A stretch of 64,000 bases of DNA from Arcanobacterium urinimassiliense (GTDB taxonomy: Bacteria; Actinomycetota; Actinomycetes; Actinomycetales; Actinomycetaceae): positions 1,126,781 through 1,190,780 of the forward strand of contig NZ_LT632435.1 in the NCBI RefSeq assembly GCF_900119495.1, given 5' to 3'. Positions 34,896 through 44,878 of this stretch are shown piece after piece. Positions within the stretch are counted from its first letter, which is position 1; every line of letters begins with the position of its first letter. The position numbers were made by a program, and so were the translations under genes. Below the pieces are notes generated by a model that searched no databases, was not told the origin of the DNA, and worked only from the letters and a program-made list of their open reading frames with translations.

Positions 34896-37269
34896 GTTCG
34901 ATTCTTCTCTTTCTATTCAGAGTAAGAGCTCCACCGGACGCAAGGAGGATTGCAGAAGCAAGCGCGGAGAATGCGATTTCTGCTCCCGTCTTAGGAAGAG
35001 AAGAATTGCCCTTCTTCCCCGCTGCGTTACCACCCGGAGTTGAACCTTTCGCATCCGGAGCAGGAGCGGGAATGTCTTCCCAGACAGCTTCTACCTTGGT
35101 GTCTTCCTTAACCGTAATCTCATCACCAGGAGCATACTCAGTATCGCCAATCTTCCAGCCCTTAAACTTCTGATTCTCAGGAGCAGTAAAGCCATTAGCA
35201 ACCAACTTATAAGTGCTGCCCTTCTTCATAGTCGCACCTTCTGTTGCACCGGTACCGCCGTTACCGTCGTAGGTGACAGTGACCTGGATGTCTTTCCAGA
35301 TAGCTTTAACTACCGTATCTGCCTTGACTATAAATTTGTCATTAGCAGCATATTCTTTGTCGCCTATCTGCCAGGTCTTAAATTCTTGATTCTCATTAGG
35401 AGCAGTAAAGATATTAGCCAAAATTGCATACTCAACGCCCTTGTTCAGAGTCTTCCCAGCCATACTGCCCTTACCACCGTTGCGGTCATAGCTGACAGTG
35501 GCAGTTTCGAGCGTCTTGGTTGCCGGAGCTGAATCAAGCTTATCGGTGTCACCCTCCAGACCGCCTTTATCTTTCGCTTTTGCCGTGACAGTTCCACCAA
35601 CTTCGATGTCTTCAACTTTCAGAGTAATCACACCGGTGTTCGCATCAACCGTGGCATTATCTGCTGACCAAGTGGTCTTACCGGAAGCTTCGTCCACAGT
35701 TCGCGTTGCGGTGACGGTTTTCTCTGCTCCAGAAGCATCCTTATAGGTGACGGTGTAAGACAGCAAGTCGGTATCATCACCGGGATCTTTATAAGCCGGT
35801 GGAGTAATGGTAACTTTGCCAGTATCCGTATCTACCGCAATCGCAGGAGAATTAGGTTTGATATTTTTCACCAGATCCTTGGCTGGGATTGTTCCTTTTG
35901 GTTCAGCTCCGTCTTTTACCTTGACTGAACCATCTGCATTTTTTACAGGTACCGGATTCCAATTACTATCATAAGTAACTTCCGCATCATTACCGCTAAA
36001 TATCTTAACGTTTCCGTTGTCATCAAATTGTATAACTGCCGGAACCCCATCCCAGTCTCCAGTCCCATCGGGAAGTTTAGATGTACCATTTACCGTATTG
36101 GCATCTCGAATAGCTTTCTCGATGGCTTTTTTATCGGCATCAGTTAATTTGTGAGGATCCCTCACGGCGACTTTGTCGGGGGTTGTTATTACCGGCTCAG
36201 ACTTCGCGCAAGAACGGAATTTATGTGGCTCTTTGACAAGGATACCGAACTCTTTTCCGAGTTTTAAATCGTTAACCTTATCATTGATTGGGAAAGTAAC
36301 TGTTGTTCCGTCTTTGGATACTGTTTGAGACATATCATCTGAGGTAGATTTGTCCACTTTGCAGCTTCCATTTTCGCTAAAATTCTTGTCCTCTCCATCC
36401 GTAAAATTTTTGACAAAATAAAATTTCGTACCTTCGGCAACCTCTTTATCAAGCGTAACGATAATCTGTCCGTCTGTTACCTGAACTTTTTGTATTGTCG
36501 GAGCGGCAGATGTATCCGTTACCGTTTCGATTTTTAGGTCCGTAGCTTCAACTTTGCCTGATGTCGAACCATCAGTATAAGTTACTTCATAATAAGCATG
36601 GTCAGTACCATCAATAGAAAACTCAACTGATTTAATATCCCCTGCTATTGCAGTGTTTGCATCTTTCAACATTTGAACAGCTTCTGCTTGTTCATCTGTA
36701 CTAACTTGGTTGGATGAAGTTTGTTCTATCCAAATTTCACCTTTTGGCATTTTCAAATCATCTTTATGCTGATCCTTTAAAGATGGTTGAACCTCAATAG
36801 TGATGGTCTTAGAGGTCTCGCCTACTTCCGTCACAGTTACCTTGTCACCTTCGGCAAGGGCACTACCTAAAGTTACACTCCATTTTGTTTTTCGCTCGGT
36901 GGGTGGGATAGAGACCGTTTTTTCTTCGGTTCCTCCGGCTTTGCGATTCACAGTTACAGTAATCGTAAAGGTTAGGTTTTTATGTGTCCGTTGACCTTTA
37001 CCCATTTTTATGTCTCCGGAAATAGTTTTATTGCCGACAGATATTGTATCGACCTTCGGCTCGCCCGCTGCACGCACACTTTGGCTAGCGAGCGGTTCAC
37101 TTATCTCTAAATCTTCTGCCTGCACCAAAGCTGGCATAGCCAGCGTAAAGCATAAGGCACAGAAAAGAAACATAGTTAGCAGTTTCCGGTAAATACTGCC
37201 GCGTTTACGCGCTAATTCACCCGAATTCTCTGCGGAAAAAACTTCGGATTTATTTTGAAAGTTAAGCAT
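34891..37269 (-). CDS. LPKTG-anchored cell-wall protein with InlB-type repeats
   Basis: About 792 residues from ATG 37269; ATG 37284 is an alternative. A signal peptide (KLLTMFLFCALCFTLAMPALVQA) ends around residue 60. The long middle part is made of beta-rich, Lys/Asp/Thr-rich domains, including one like Rib or cadherin-type surface modules (AIAVDTDTGKVTITPPAY). Two InlB B-repeats follow near 620-750 (SYDRNGGKGSMAG... and TYDGNGGTGATEG...). The protein ends with a proline-rich wall linker, LPKTG, a hydrophobic helix and RKRRIER, so a sortase should attach it to peptidoglycan. Probable adhesin; ligand unknown. No sortase gene is in the window. Confidence 0.88.
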   Translation of the reverse strand: MLNFQNKSEVFSAENSGELARKRGSIYRKLLTMFLFCALCFTLAMPALVQAEDLEISEPLASQSVRAAGEPKVDTISVGNKTISGDIKMGKGQRTHKNLTFTITVTVNRKAGGTEEKTVSIPPTERKTKWSVTLGSALAEGDKVTVTEVGETSKTITIEVQPSLKDQHKDDLKMPKGEIWIEQTSSNQVSTDEQAEAVQMLKDANTAIAGDIKSVEFSIDGTDHAYYEVTYTDGSTSGKVEATDLKIETVTDTSAAPTIQKVQVTDGQIIVTLDKEVAEGTKFYFVKNFTDGEDKNFSENGSCKVDKSTSDDMSQTVSKDGTTVTFPINDKVNDLKLGKEFGILVKEPHKFRSCAKSEPVITTPDKVAVRDPHKLTDADKKAIEKAIRDANTVNGTSKLPDGTGDWDGVPAVIQFDDNGNVKIFSGNDAEVTYDSNWNPVPVKNADGSVKVKDGAEPKGTIPAKDLVKNIKPNSPAIAVDTDTGKVTITPPAYKDPGDDTDLLSYTVTYKDASGAEKTVTATRTVDEASGKTTWSADNATVDANTGVITLKVEDIEVGGTVTAKAKDKGGLEGDTDKLDSAPATKTLETATVSYDRNGGKGSMAGKTLNKGVEYAILANIFTAPNENQEFKTWQIGDKEYAANDKFIVKADTVVKAIWKDIQVTVTYDGNGGTGATEGATMKKGSTYKLVANGFTAPENQKFKGWKIGDTEYAPGDEITVKEDTKVEAVWEDIPAPAPDAKGSTPGGNAAGKKGNSSLPKTGAEIAFSALASAILLASGGALTLNRKRRIER

Positions 37270-37542
37270 AGTGCATTCCAACATATCTTCATTTACAGAC
37301 AATACAAGGCAATTCTATCATCTCCGTTTTAAAAGATATATCCTTCAATAAATGGTGAGGTATCTTATGTAAATCCAGCAGATAAATTGTAGGATAGGAA
37401 AACCGTAGTACGGATATTTTTACCTCGAACTTTTTATTTAAATACAAATTAACGAGTAGCTATTTTTGCAATAAAATTTGCGCGCTAAAAGCAAGACTAC
37501 AAAACCTTAAAACAAATAAACGAATAAAATTGAGCGTTCATA
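37270..37542. other. AT-rich spacer upstream of the surface protein gene
   Basis: No open frame of note. It should contain the promoter of the minus-strand LPKTG protein gene; several AT-rich hexamers are possible and I cannot pick one. Composition is lower in G+C than the flanking genes. Confidence 0.5.
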
Positions 37543-37543
37543 G

Positions 37544-37577
37544 AAAAAAGCTTCTGCCTAGAAAACCTAGCAGAAGC
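37544..37577 (-). terminator. terminator of tRNA-Ala
   Basis: On the minus strand GCTTCTGCTAG (37577-37567), a short T-rich loop, and CTAGGCAGAAGC (37561-37550, one bulged base) are followed by TTTTTT (37549-37544). It lies directly after the tRNA CCA end. Confidence 0.85.
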
Positions 37578-37579
37578 AC

Positions 37580-37655
37580 TGGTGGAGCATAGGGGATTCG
37601 AACCCCTGACCTCTTCCATGCCATGGAAGCGCGCTACCAACTGCGCCAATGCCCC
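37580..37655 (-). tRNA. tRNA-Ala (anticodon GGC)
   Basis: A cloverleaf on the minus strand: acceptor GGGGCAT/ATGCTCC with one G-U pair, D arm GCGC, anticodon stem CTTCC/GGAAG around ATGGCAT (anticodon GGC), T arm GGGGTTCGAATCCCC, discriminator A and encoded CCA (37580-37582). Confidence 0.96.
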
Positions 37656-37743
37656 GCAGAATTAAAATAATTCAGCCAACTGTTTAATGATATGCAGAGC
37701 GCAGAAATTTTGCCACTTCGCATCTCAGATTAGGCGGTGATTC

Positions 37744-38403
37744 TCACCACGGGCGATCAAATACCGCTGTATCGGCATATTTTCTATTGTAGGTGCTGAT
37801 TCTCCACGGCGGATTAGCTCCTATCCGCGGCACGAGCACTGACCAATGGCAATTATCCATTCCTTGAAAACCCACCCACGTAGAGGGATTCATGCCAAGC
37901 AAGCTCATAATACCGTTGGCACTAACTCCCCCATGCGATACGAAAACTAGATTTTCTTCGCGCCCGGAATCAGCTTTTTCTACCGTTGCCACTGCATCTA
38001 GTACTGCATCACGAAAACGAATTCCACAGTGTTCGCGCGTCTCCAGCCCCACTCCATCCGGCTGTTCCCCGCGCCTCCAAACTTGCCACTGCTCGTACCA
38101 GCCGGCTTTGATTTCTTCATTAGTGAGCCCTTCCCATAACCCATAGCTGCGCTCGCTGAGCCGCTCATCAACTTCGAGAGGTACTCCCGCTAATTCCTGT
38201 AATACAGCTGCCGTAGCTCGCGCGCGCCGCAGATGTGAAGTATAGATTCGCGTAGGGTGAAGTTTCAGTAATTCTGGTGCAACCTCTTGCGCCTGGAGCA
38301 CGCCAGCTTCATTCAGAGGATTATCGGTAGAGCCTTGAATGCGCAGCTGGATATTCTGATCAGTCTGCCCATGCCGCCAAAATATTAATCGCTTTATAGT
38401 CAT
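37744..38403 (-). CDS. histidine phosphatase family protein
   Basis: 219 residues. The RHG motif FWRHGQTDQN (phosphorylated His near residue 10), the SHLRRARATA block, the acidic ERSYGLWEG, and VSHGG with the second His define the phosphoglycerate-mutase-like phosphatases. In actinobacteria a relative directly after rsfS acts on glucosyl-3-phosphoglycerate; the same position here makes that plausible but unproven. Nine bases separate it from rsfS. Confidence 0.88.
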   Translation of the reverse strand: MTIKRLIFWRHGQTDQNIQLRIQGSTDNPLNEAGVLQAQEVAPELLKLHPTRIYTSHLRRARATAAVLQELAGVPLEVDERLSERSYGLWEGLTNEEIKAGWYEQWQVWRRGEQPDGVGLETREHCGIRFRDAVLDAVATVEKADSGREENLVFVSHGGVSANGIMSLLGMNPSTWVGFQGMDNCHWSVLVPRIGANPPWRISTYNRKYADTAVFDRPW

Positions 38404-38412
38404 ATGCTCCAG

Positions 38413-38844
38413 CTATTCCGATCCTAAATCAGTAAAATCAAAATAATTAGCCAACGGTATCTCAGCCGCCGGAGCCGCCTTTATATCTTCTGGCAAAGCT
38501 ATACTCGGGCAATCTCCCCACAATTTATCCAAGGCGTAGTGGGCAAGATCTTCTTCTTGCTGAACATGCACCATAACTTCACCATAATCCAGCAATACCC
38601 AGCGCGCTTCCCCTTCTAGGCCTTCGCGCCGCAGCCGCTTATATCCTGCTTTGCCGAGTGTTTCTTCCACTTTGTCCACAATTGCTCGTACTTGCCGTTC
38701 CGTGGATCCAGCTAAAATCAAGAAGACATCCGTCAGCACCATCCGCTCCGACACGTCTAAAGCCTGCAGAGAAGTAGCTTTCACTTCCGCAGCGCCGCGC
38801 GCGGCCAGTATCGTCATTTCAATTGCTTTATCTGTAGCGCTCAC
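38413..38844 (-). CDS. rsfS: ribosome silencing factor
   Basis: 143 residues. RsfS binds L14 on the large subunit and blocks subunit joining during starvation. SERMVLTDVFLILAGSTERQVRAIVDKVEE and GEARWVLLDYGEVMVHVQQEEDLAHYALDKLWGD are the family core. The last 25 residues are a lineage-specific acidic tail. GTG 38844 follows GAGGAAAGGG. It lies in the usual nadD-membrane protein-rsfS-phosphatase order. Confidence 0.95.
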   Translation of the reverse strand: MSATDKAIEMTILAARGAAEVKATSLQALDVSERMVLTDVFLILAGSTERQVRAIVDKVEETLGKAGYKRLRREGLEGEARWVLLDYGEVMVHVQQEEDLAHYALDKLWGDCPSIALPEDIKAAPAAEIPLANYFDFTDLGSE

Positions 38845-38970
38845 TATTCCCTTTCCTCAGCGGCAATTTTTCTCACTTCTCCGCCACATTATTTTCACCG
38901 CAAACACTTAAACAACTATTTTTCCATAGTTGCGCTAGCTTTTCCGCTTTTATATTTCCAAAGAGCTTCT

Positions 38971-39975
38971 CTAGAGTAATAGCGCGGTGCTCACCGCAAA
39001 ATCACTTAGTTCTCCCGCGGCACTGAAAAAGAATAAATTTATTAGCGAGCCGCCTAGATAGCCGACAATAATCCCGATTGCTATGAGCACGAATAGCACA
39101 AACCAGGCTCGGCGGGAAGAACGCTCCCCACCGCTGTTAGCTTTCTTTTCTTTATCGCTCTTTTCGGATTTTATCTCCGCTGCTTTTTCTTCTACGGCAG
39201 CGGCGGCTTTTGTATCCACCTTTTTTGCTGGCTCTACTGATTCTGCTGGCTCGGCTACCTCTACAAGCTCTGCCGCTGCTACTTTTCCGCCCGCTACGCT
39301 CTCCTCGCTAGCTGCTGCTTCCAGATTTTCATCTGCAGAATTTTCCTCATGCGCAGTGGCAGCAGAATCGTCTGCCGCTTTCCCACTCGGCACCTCTGGA
39401 GCAGCTGCCTCTACTTCTTCTGCAGATATTTCTTCTGCCGCAGGGCTCTCATTCGCTTTAATCTTATCGCGCCGCGTACGCATCACCAGCCGCTCACGCA
39501 AGCTACGCGGAGCGGCGTCGTTATCAGCATCCGTTGCTAAAGCTGCATCCAAATCTATATCAGCATCCGCAGCCGCATCTGCATCAGCAGTTGCTTCTTT
39601 ATCCAGCTCTTTCTCAGGTGTAGCGGTGCTTTCGGGTTTTTCGGTAAGTTTTTCCGCCGCAGCTGGCTGCACTACAATTGGCTCCTCCGCCGTTATTACC
39701 GGTGATTCTCCATTCGCTGTACTTGCCGGCGTTTCCACTTCTCCGTCTTCACTTTGAAAACGCGAAAATACGGATTTCCGCTCTAACTTTTCCGGCGCCT
39801 CTGCTGCCGCCCGAGCTGCAGCACGCAGCTTCTCTGCCTCACGTAATTCTTTTCGAGATGGACGGCGCAAACGCAGCTCTTGCGTATCAGTAAGAGAAGG
39901 AGCATCAGGAGATTTAACTTCCAATTTTCCCAACTCACGTAGCTGTTTACGAGTTAAACGCGGGGTATCGCTCAT
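38971..39975 (-). CDS. Ala/Glu-rich membrane-anchored protein, hypothetical
   Basis: 334 residues. The N-terminal 60 residues are basic and helical with two LTRKQLRE / SRKELREAEK repeats, followed by about 200 residues of Ala, Glu, Ser and Asp-rich, probably disordered sequence, then one membrane helix (about 290-312) and a short outside tail. The start overlaps the nadD stop by one base (TAATG). Proteins of this design occur between nadD and rsfS in actinobacteria; the function is unknown. Confidence 0.75.
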   Translation of the reverse strand: MSDTPRLTRKQLRELGKLEVKSPDAPSLTDTQELRLRRPSRKELREAEKLRAAARAAAEAPEKLERKSVFSRFQSEDGEVETPASTANGESPVITAEEPIVVQPAAAEKLTEKPESTATPEKELDKEATADADAAADADIDLDAALATDADNDAAPRSLRERLVMRTRRDKIKANESPAAEEISAEEVEAAAPEVPSGKAADDSAATAHEENSADENLEAAASEESVAGGKVAAAELVEVAEPAESVEPAKKVDTKAAAAVEEKAAEIKSEKSDKEKKANSGGERSSRRAWFVLFVLIAIGIIVGYLGGSLINLFFFSAAGELSDFAVSTALLL

Positions 39976-40694
39976 TACAGTCCCTTTCCTTCAAACTCTT
40001 CTAACTTCTCTTCTGTAGCTTCCGAAATACCGGCACCACTTAAAGCAGTAGTATCTAACTGCCCGTCCTGATACAAATTATACTTACTAATATATTGTAC
40101 GACGCCATCTGGCACTAAATACCACACCGGCCGATTGTTATGCGCCCGGTGGCGAATATCGGTAGAAGAAATAGCCATAGCTGGCACTTCCAGAAGGGTA
40201 ATCCCGTCTGCCGGCAATCCCGAGATATCTAGCTTATGCCCGGGGCGAGTGACCCCTACGAAATGCGCCAATTCCCAAAGTTCATCATTATTTTTCCATC
40301 GCAGTATCTGCGGAAGTACATCTGCACCAGTGATAAAAAATAAATCAGCATCTGGATACTGTTTAGAGAAATCTCGCAGCGTATCGATTGTATAGGTAAT
40401 ACCGCCTCTATCGATATCTACACGCGATACGGAAAAACGCGGATTATTAGCTGTAGCAATCACCGCCATTAAATACCGGTGCTCAGCGTAAACCACCTTT
40501 GCATCCTGCTTGAAAGGTTGCTGGCCAGTAGGCACAAACACCACTTCGTCTAAAGAAAAATAGTGCTGCACTTCCGATGCTGCCACCAAGTGCCCGTTAT
40601 GGATAGGATCAAAAGTACCACCCATAATTCCAATACGGCGACGCCCCGGCGCGGGATTTACATTATTCGAGGTGAAAGCGTTTATTTCGTCCAC
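39975..40694 (-). CDS. nadD: nicotinate-nucleotide adenylyltransferase
   Basis: 239 residues. NadD adenylates nicotinate mononucleotide in NAD synthesis. [17 protein letters not shown] holds the nucleotidyltransferase HxGH-type motif (HNGH), and [11 protein letters not shown] is the second ATP motif. The C-terminal 35 residues extend beyond the usual domain. The GTG start at 40694 is preceded by AAGGTTAGG. Confidence 0.95.
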   Translation of the reverse strand: MDEINAFTSNNVNPAPGRRRIGIMGGTFDPIHNGHLVAASEVQHYFSLDEVVFVPTGQQPFKQDAKVVYAEHRYLMAVIATANNPRFSVSRVDIDRGGITYTIDTLRDFSKQYPDADLFFITGADVLPQILRWKNNDELWELAHFVGVTRPGHKLDISGLPADGITLLEVPAMAISSTDIRHRAHNNRPVWYLVPDGVVQYISKYNLYQDGQLDTTALSGAGISEATEEKLEEFEGKGL

Positions 40695-40786
40695 AGCCTA
40701 ACCTTAAGGAATTATTTCACGCTATTATGCGTTGTAGTTAATGACAATTGTAACGCAGAACCTGCACACAACTGAAAGGATATTTC

Positions 40787-41140
40787 ATGGCAAGCGTAGA
40801 AGTAACCGCGAAGAATATTGAAGAATTGACGAAAGACGGCATTACTATATTGGATTTCTGGGCACCTTGGTGCGGGCCCTGCCAAAAATTTGGACCAGTA
40901 TTCGAGGCAGTTTCGGAAAATCATTCTGATGTTACCTTTGGAAAGGTAGATACGGAAGAGAACGGCGATTTAGCTCAGTCGTATGGAATTATGTCGATTC
41001 CTACCCTCGTGGTCTACCGCGATGGCATTAAAGTTTATTCGAAACCAGGCGCCCTCGATAAAAACGCTTTAGAAGATCTAATTGGGCGCGTAAAAGATCT
41101 GGATATGGATAAAGTGCGCGCACAAGAAAATAATAACTAG
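40787..41140 (+). CDS. trxA: thioredoxin
   Basis: 117 residues, a single thioredoxin fold. The active site WAPWCGPC is at about residues 28-35, with cis-Pro in SIPTLVVYRDG. It reduces protein disulfides in the cytoplasm. ATG has GAAAGGATAT upstream; it is divergent from nadD with about 90 bases between. The C-terminal DMDKVRAQENNN is an extension. Confidence 0.95.
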   Translation: MASVEVTAKNIEELTKDGITILDFWAPWCGPCQKFGPVFEAVSENHSDVTFGKVDTEENGDLAQSYGIMSIPTLVVYRDGIKVYSKPGALDKNALEDLIGRVKDLDMDKVRAQENNN

Positions 41141-41158
41141 GAGTGCGAACTAAGAGCG

Positions 41159-42256
41159 CTAATAGCGAAATAACGGCAAATCTTTTTGCCCTTTGGCGCG
41201 CTCTTGGAGTAGTGGCAGTACGCCACGCATAATCGAAGCCAAATCGGTGGGGAGTGAAGCTGGGCGGAATACGATTCCGTCCGCCACTCCCCTCTTTATA
41301 TAGTCTTCTATCTGATACGCAGCGTCGTATACCGTACCGATTACTGCCGCAATATCCGAAAAAGCCGGACGCTGCGTAAGTTGCTCAATAAGCACTAATC
41401 TTTCTTCCGCTGCCCGCAGAGTAGCCGAAATAGCCACCCCTAGTTCTAGAATTATCGGCAACGGCGCGCTATTTTTTGCTCGCTCCTGCTGCAGGGAGAT
41501 ACGCCCGCGGCGAATTCCCTCTATATCCGCACTCCGGCACCACACCGCCTGAAAATATTTACTGAGGAGAGCAGATTTATTCTGCAATAGCTCCGCTTCC
41601 GTAATTACCGCACTCAACTGTACTTTTCGTGCAACTGCGCCGCGGGCAAAGCCAGCTAACTGCTCTGCAGAGGGGAAATCTGCCGCCGATAAGGGCAGCA
41701 GAATTTCGCGGCAGCTCTTTAAGTCAAGAGCCGAATTACTGAACACTTCGGAAGCGGCGGCGAGCGGAATCTCTACGGCGAGAGTAGCCGGCGGAATCAA
41801 ATCCTGCAACTTTGCCGCTGCCTTTAGCCCGTCTAAAAAATTAGCACTCTGCTTGCTAGCAATAGGCTGCCTACCTGTAGCAAAATTCCCGCTGGCCGGG
41901 CGCTGTGCACCTACTGCAAGCCGCTTATCTAGTGAAGAATCGTCACCCCGCGTAGCTTGCTCTGCGGCAGCTTGGATATGAAAATCTTGCTTTAAAGCTA
42001 CAAAATCCAAGCCTCCTTGCTGCGCAGCATTAATCGCCCCTGCTAGGCGCGGCAAATTGAGATGCCCAGCTAATTCCTCTACCCCATATTCACCCGGCAC
42101 CCGCATACTATGAGCACCCAAGGGAGAAAGATCAATACCCATAAATACTTCTCGGCGAATATCTACTTCACCAGTATTATCGGCATCACCAGCCGTGAGC
42201 ATACTTTCTGAGCTACCTAATACAGCAGCTTTTCTCGCTGCCAACTCAATCGGCAT
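41159..42256 (-). CDS. divergent luciferase-like (LLM) flavin-dependent protein
   Basis: 365 residues. The C-terminal part (GTVYDAAYQIEDYIKRGVADG, then LPTDLASIMRGVLPLLQERA) matches the conserved end of LLM flavin monooxygenases of the NtaA/SnaA/DszA group, and the N-terminal NLPRLAGAINAAQQGGLDFVAL fits the first barrel strand and helix. The middle is strongly diverged, shortened and Ala-rich, so activity and cofactor cannot be inferred. GGGGAGAAAT precedes the ATG. It lies downstream of obg. Confidence 0.6.
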   Translation of the reverse strand: MPIELAARKAAVLGSSESMLTAGDADNTGEVDIRREVFMGIDLSPLGAHSMRVPGEYGVEELAGHLNLPRLAGAINAAQQGGLDFVALKQDFHIQAAAEQATRGDDSSLDKRLAVGAQRPASGNFATGRQPIASKQSANFLDGLKAAAKLQDLIPPATLAVEIPLAAASEVFSNSALDLKSCREILLPLSAADFPSAEQLAGFARGAVARKVQLSAVITEAELLQNKSALLSKYFQAVWCRSADIEGIRRGRISLQQERAKNSAPLPIILELGVAISATLRAAEERLVLIEQLTQRPAFSDIAAVIGTVYDAAYQIEDYIKRGVADGIVFRPASLPTDLASIMRGVLPLLQERAKGQKDLPLFRY

Positions 42257-42326
42257 ATTTCTCCCCTTAGTTCAAGAATATTTCCACTGCGAATACTCCG
42301 GAATACTCTCGCGATATATTCTTTCC

Positions 42327-43856
42327 TTAATCCAAAGCAGATTCTACTTCCGGATTCGTCCAATGCCCAGCTTCTCTCTCTTGCTGTAGCTCTTGCCGGG
42401 CAGCTTCTTTTGCATCCATCGACTGGTGATAGGCAGCTTTCCGCTCGCGCCGCGTGGGGCGCATTTGCTGAAGCAAACGAGAATCCTCACCACGCGGAGC
42501 TACATTCTCTTCTACAGAGAGCACACTCGGCTCCCAATCAAAAATCATTCCTCCCTCGAGCGGACCAATTACTACCATATCGCCGGCTCGCGCACCCTGG
42601 CGTGCCAGCTCCTTTTCAATACCCAGACCAGCTAAACGCTCTGCCAAATATCCCACTGCTTCATCGTTACTAAAATCAGTTTGCCGCACTAGGCGCTCCG
42701 CCTTATCGCCGCGAATTTGATAAAATTCCTGATCTCCCTGCCGCTGCTTTTGCACATTAATAGAAGCGCTGCGTTTATCTAGCGGGCGAAGCACTGGGCG
42801 TGGTTGCGTAGCTGCCACTATTTCTTCGCGCTCCCGCACTCGTTTAACCATAATCCCTAAATCATAGCCCAGCTTATCTAGCCCTTCCCGACTGACAGCG
42901 GAGACGATAAATACCGGCAAACCCCGCTGCTTTATATCTCCGGCCACGAACTGGGCTAATTCTTTAGCTTCTGGCACATCAGCTTTATTCAGCACCACTG
43001 CCCGCGGGCGTTCACTTAGTGGCACAATTCCCGGCTCATAGGTAATTTGCTGGCTGTACTCCGTAAGTTCATATTCAATTGCCGCTAAATCACTGAGCGG
43101 ATCGCGGCCATTTTCTAAAGTGGCGCAATCGATTACGTGCAAAATAATTGCGCAGCGCTCGATATGGCGTAAAAATTCCAGCCCTAAGCCTTTACCCTGC
43201 GCTGCACCCGGAATCAGCCCCGGCACATCTGCAATGGTATAGCGCATATCCCCTTTTTCTACTACCCCTAGATGCGGCTGTAAAGTAGTGAAAGGATAAT
43301 CAGCTATTTTCGGGCGAGCAGCACTCAAAGAAGATATTAAAGAAGATTTACCTGCGGAGGGAAAACCTACTAGAGCCACATCCGCCACCGATTTCAACTC
43401 TAGACGCAAATCGCGCTTCTCCCCGATGTCACCTAGCAAAGCAAAACCAGGAGCTTTCCGCTTACGGGAAGCTAAAGCGGCATTTCCGTATCCACCCTGC
43501 CCTCCGGCAGCAGCTACGTATTCAGCTCCCAGATTCACTAGATCAGCGAGAATATTTCCTTCCATATCTTTTACGACTGTGCCCGCCGGTACGCTTACAA
43601 CCAGATCTTCCCCACGCTTGCCATTTTGTAAATCTCCCGCTCCCGGAGCACCTTTTTCTGCACGCAGATGCGGGCTGTGGCGCAGATGCAACAAAGTAGT
43701 TTCTTGCCCATCTACCCGCAAAATAATATCGCCGCCATGCCCGCCGTTTCCTCCGTCCGGCCCTCCGAGTGGCTTAAATTTTTCCCGGCGTACCGAAGCT
43801 ACACCGTTTCCACCGGCACCGGCTTCTAAATGCAAAGTCACTTGGTCTACAAACAT
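42327..43856 (-). CDS. obg: Obg family GTPase
   Basis: 509 residues: glycine-rich Obg domain (1-158), G domain with [10 protein letters not shown] (G1), DVPGLIPGA (G3) and LNKADV (G4), an OCT domain (about 365-450), and a charged 60-residue tail. Obg acts in large-subunit maturation and stress signalling. It stands in the classical rplU-rpmA-obg order, 195 bases after rpmA with a hairpin between them. Confidence 0.96.
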   Translation of the reverse strand: MFVDQVTLHLEAGAGGNGVASVRREKFKPLGGPDGGNGGHGGDIILRVDGQETTLLHLRHSPHLRAEKGAPGAGDLQNGKRGEDLVVSVPAGTVVKDMEGNILADLVNLGAEYVAAAGGQGGYGNAALASRKRKAPGFALLGDIGEKRDLRLELKSVADVALVGFPSAGKSSLISSLSAARPKIADYPFTTLQPHLGVVEKGDMRYTIADVPGLIPGAAQGKGLGLEFLRHIERCAIILHVIDCATLENGRDPLSDLAAIEYELTEYSQQITYEPGIVPLSERPRAVVLNKADVPEAKELAQFVAGDIKQRGLPVFIVSAVSREGLDKLGYDLGIMVKRVREREEIVAATQPRPVLRPLDKRSASINVQKQRQGDQEFYQIRGDKAERLVRQTDFSNDEAVGYLAERLAGLGIEKELARQGARAGDMVVIGPLEGGMIFDWEPSVLSVEENVAPRGEDSRLLQQMRPTRRERKAAYHQSMDAKEAARQELQQEREAGHWTNPEVESALD

Positions 43857-43983
43857 TGCGTTTTCTTTCTTAAAGAGTGCTCACCCAGAATGTATTGGCT
43901 TTTTCCGAAATTCTAATTCTGAGTATTTTCTCGTCTAGTATTTTCTCGTCTTCCGAATTAATAGCTATCTCTAGGATATACAA

Positions 43984-44014
43984 GAAGGACGGAGATTAAA
44001 GCTCTCCGCCCTTC
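43984..44014 (-). terminator. hairpin between rpmA and obg
   Basis: GAAGGACGGAGA (43984-43995) pairs with TCTCCGCCCTTC (44003-44014), twelve pairs with one mismatch that becomes G-U on the minus strand, 7-base loop. On the minus strand the following T-tract is weak (TTGTATAT), so partial termination or a processing site after rpmA is likely. Confidence 0.6.
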
Positions 44015-44051
44015 CTAAAATATTATTACCGTGAATCGGCGCCTACTGCTC

Positions 44052-44306
44052 CTAGGCGTTCGGTACGATGCTGATGGTCTTCCGGTTCCGCCGAACTCCA
44101 AATTCTACGGTACCTTCTGCCAGCGCAAAGAGCGTATCGTCTTTACCACGACCCACATTGGCACCTGGATGGTACTTAGTGCCACGCTGACGCACGAGGA
44201 TTTCTCCTGCATTTACCATCTGACCGCCGAAACGCTTAATTCCTAAACGTTGGGCGTTAGAATCGCGACCATTGCTAGTAGAACTAGCGCCTTTCTTATG
44301 TGCCAT
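44052..44306 (-). CDS. rpmA: 50S ribosomal protein L27
   Basis: 84 residues. [29 protein letters not shown] is the conserved N-terminus reaching toward the peptidyl transferase centre; there is no Firmicutes-type cleaved extension. It is 56 bases after rplU. Confidence 0.98.
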   Translation of the reverse strand: MAHKKGASSTSNGRDSNAQRLGIKRFGGQMVNAGEILVRQRGTKYHPGANVGRGKDDTLFALAEGTVEFGVRRNRKTISIVPNA

Positions 44307-44362
44307 TTTATCCTGCTCCCTTAGAGTTAAAAGCTCGTTAACGAAAATTCCGGAGAATCAGA

Positions 44363-44668
44363 TCACTTAATAGCGGTGACTTGCAGGCGCGTCAATGCTT
44401 GGCGATGCCCCATGCGCTTCCGATAGCCCGTCTTATTCTTGTACTTGACGATATTAATCTTCGGACCTTTTGCCGCCCCGAGAATCTCTGCAGTTACCTT
44501 AGCGGTAATTCCTTCTGCAGCAGTGGTGATCTTTTCGCCGTCCACGAGCATTATCGGCTCCAGCTCTACCTTATCGCCGGCTTCGCCCTCTAGTTGATTC
44601 ACTAAAAGAATCGAACCTACAGACACCTTCTCCTGGTGTCCGCCCGCCTTTACAATCGCGTAAACCAC
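44363..44668 (-). CDS. rplU: 50S ribosomal protein L21
   Basis: 101 residues, standard length. VYAIVKAGGHQEKVSVG at the start and NIVKYKNKTGYRKRMGHRQALTRLQV at the end are diagnostic. The start is GTG 44668. About 210 bases lie between it and rne, enough for its own promoter. Confidence 0.97.
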   Translation of the reverse strand: MVYAIVKAGGHQEKVSVGSILLVNQLEGEAGDKVELEPIMLVDGEKITTAAEGITAKVTAEILGAAKGPKINIVKYKNKTGYRKRMGHRQALTRLQVTAIK

Positions 44669-44878
44669 GTTCTGCTCATCTCTGTCGATTTGATTATGAA
44701 TGCTTTACACATTCACCCTGAAAATTCTTAGCGCATAAATGCGCCGACACATCACTCTACTAAAATCTCGCCACCACTAACAAGTGGAGAAATCGCGACA
44801 ATCACCACACTCTGGAATCAGGTGCCTTTTTCTTATCTGTTTCGCCGCCATTTCTTCCCTATTTTTCTTTAGTTTTTC

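Noticed and set aside
39083-39757. Open frame of 224 codons antisense to the Ala/Glu-rich membrane protein
   Set aside because: It is the complement of low-complexity GCN/GAR codons, giving a Ser/Ala-rich product without motif or binding site.
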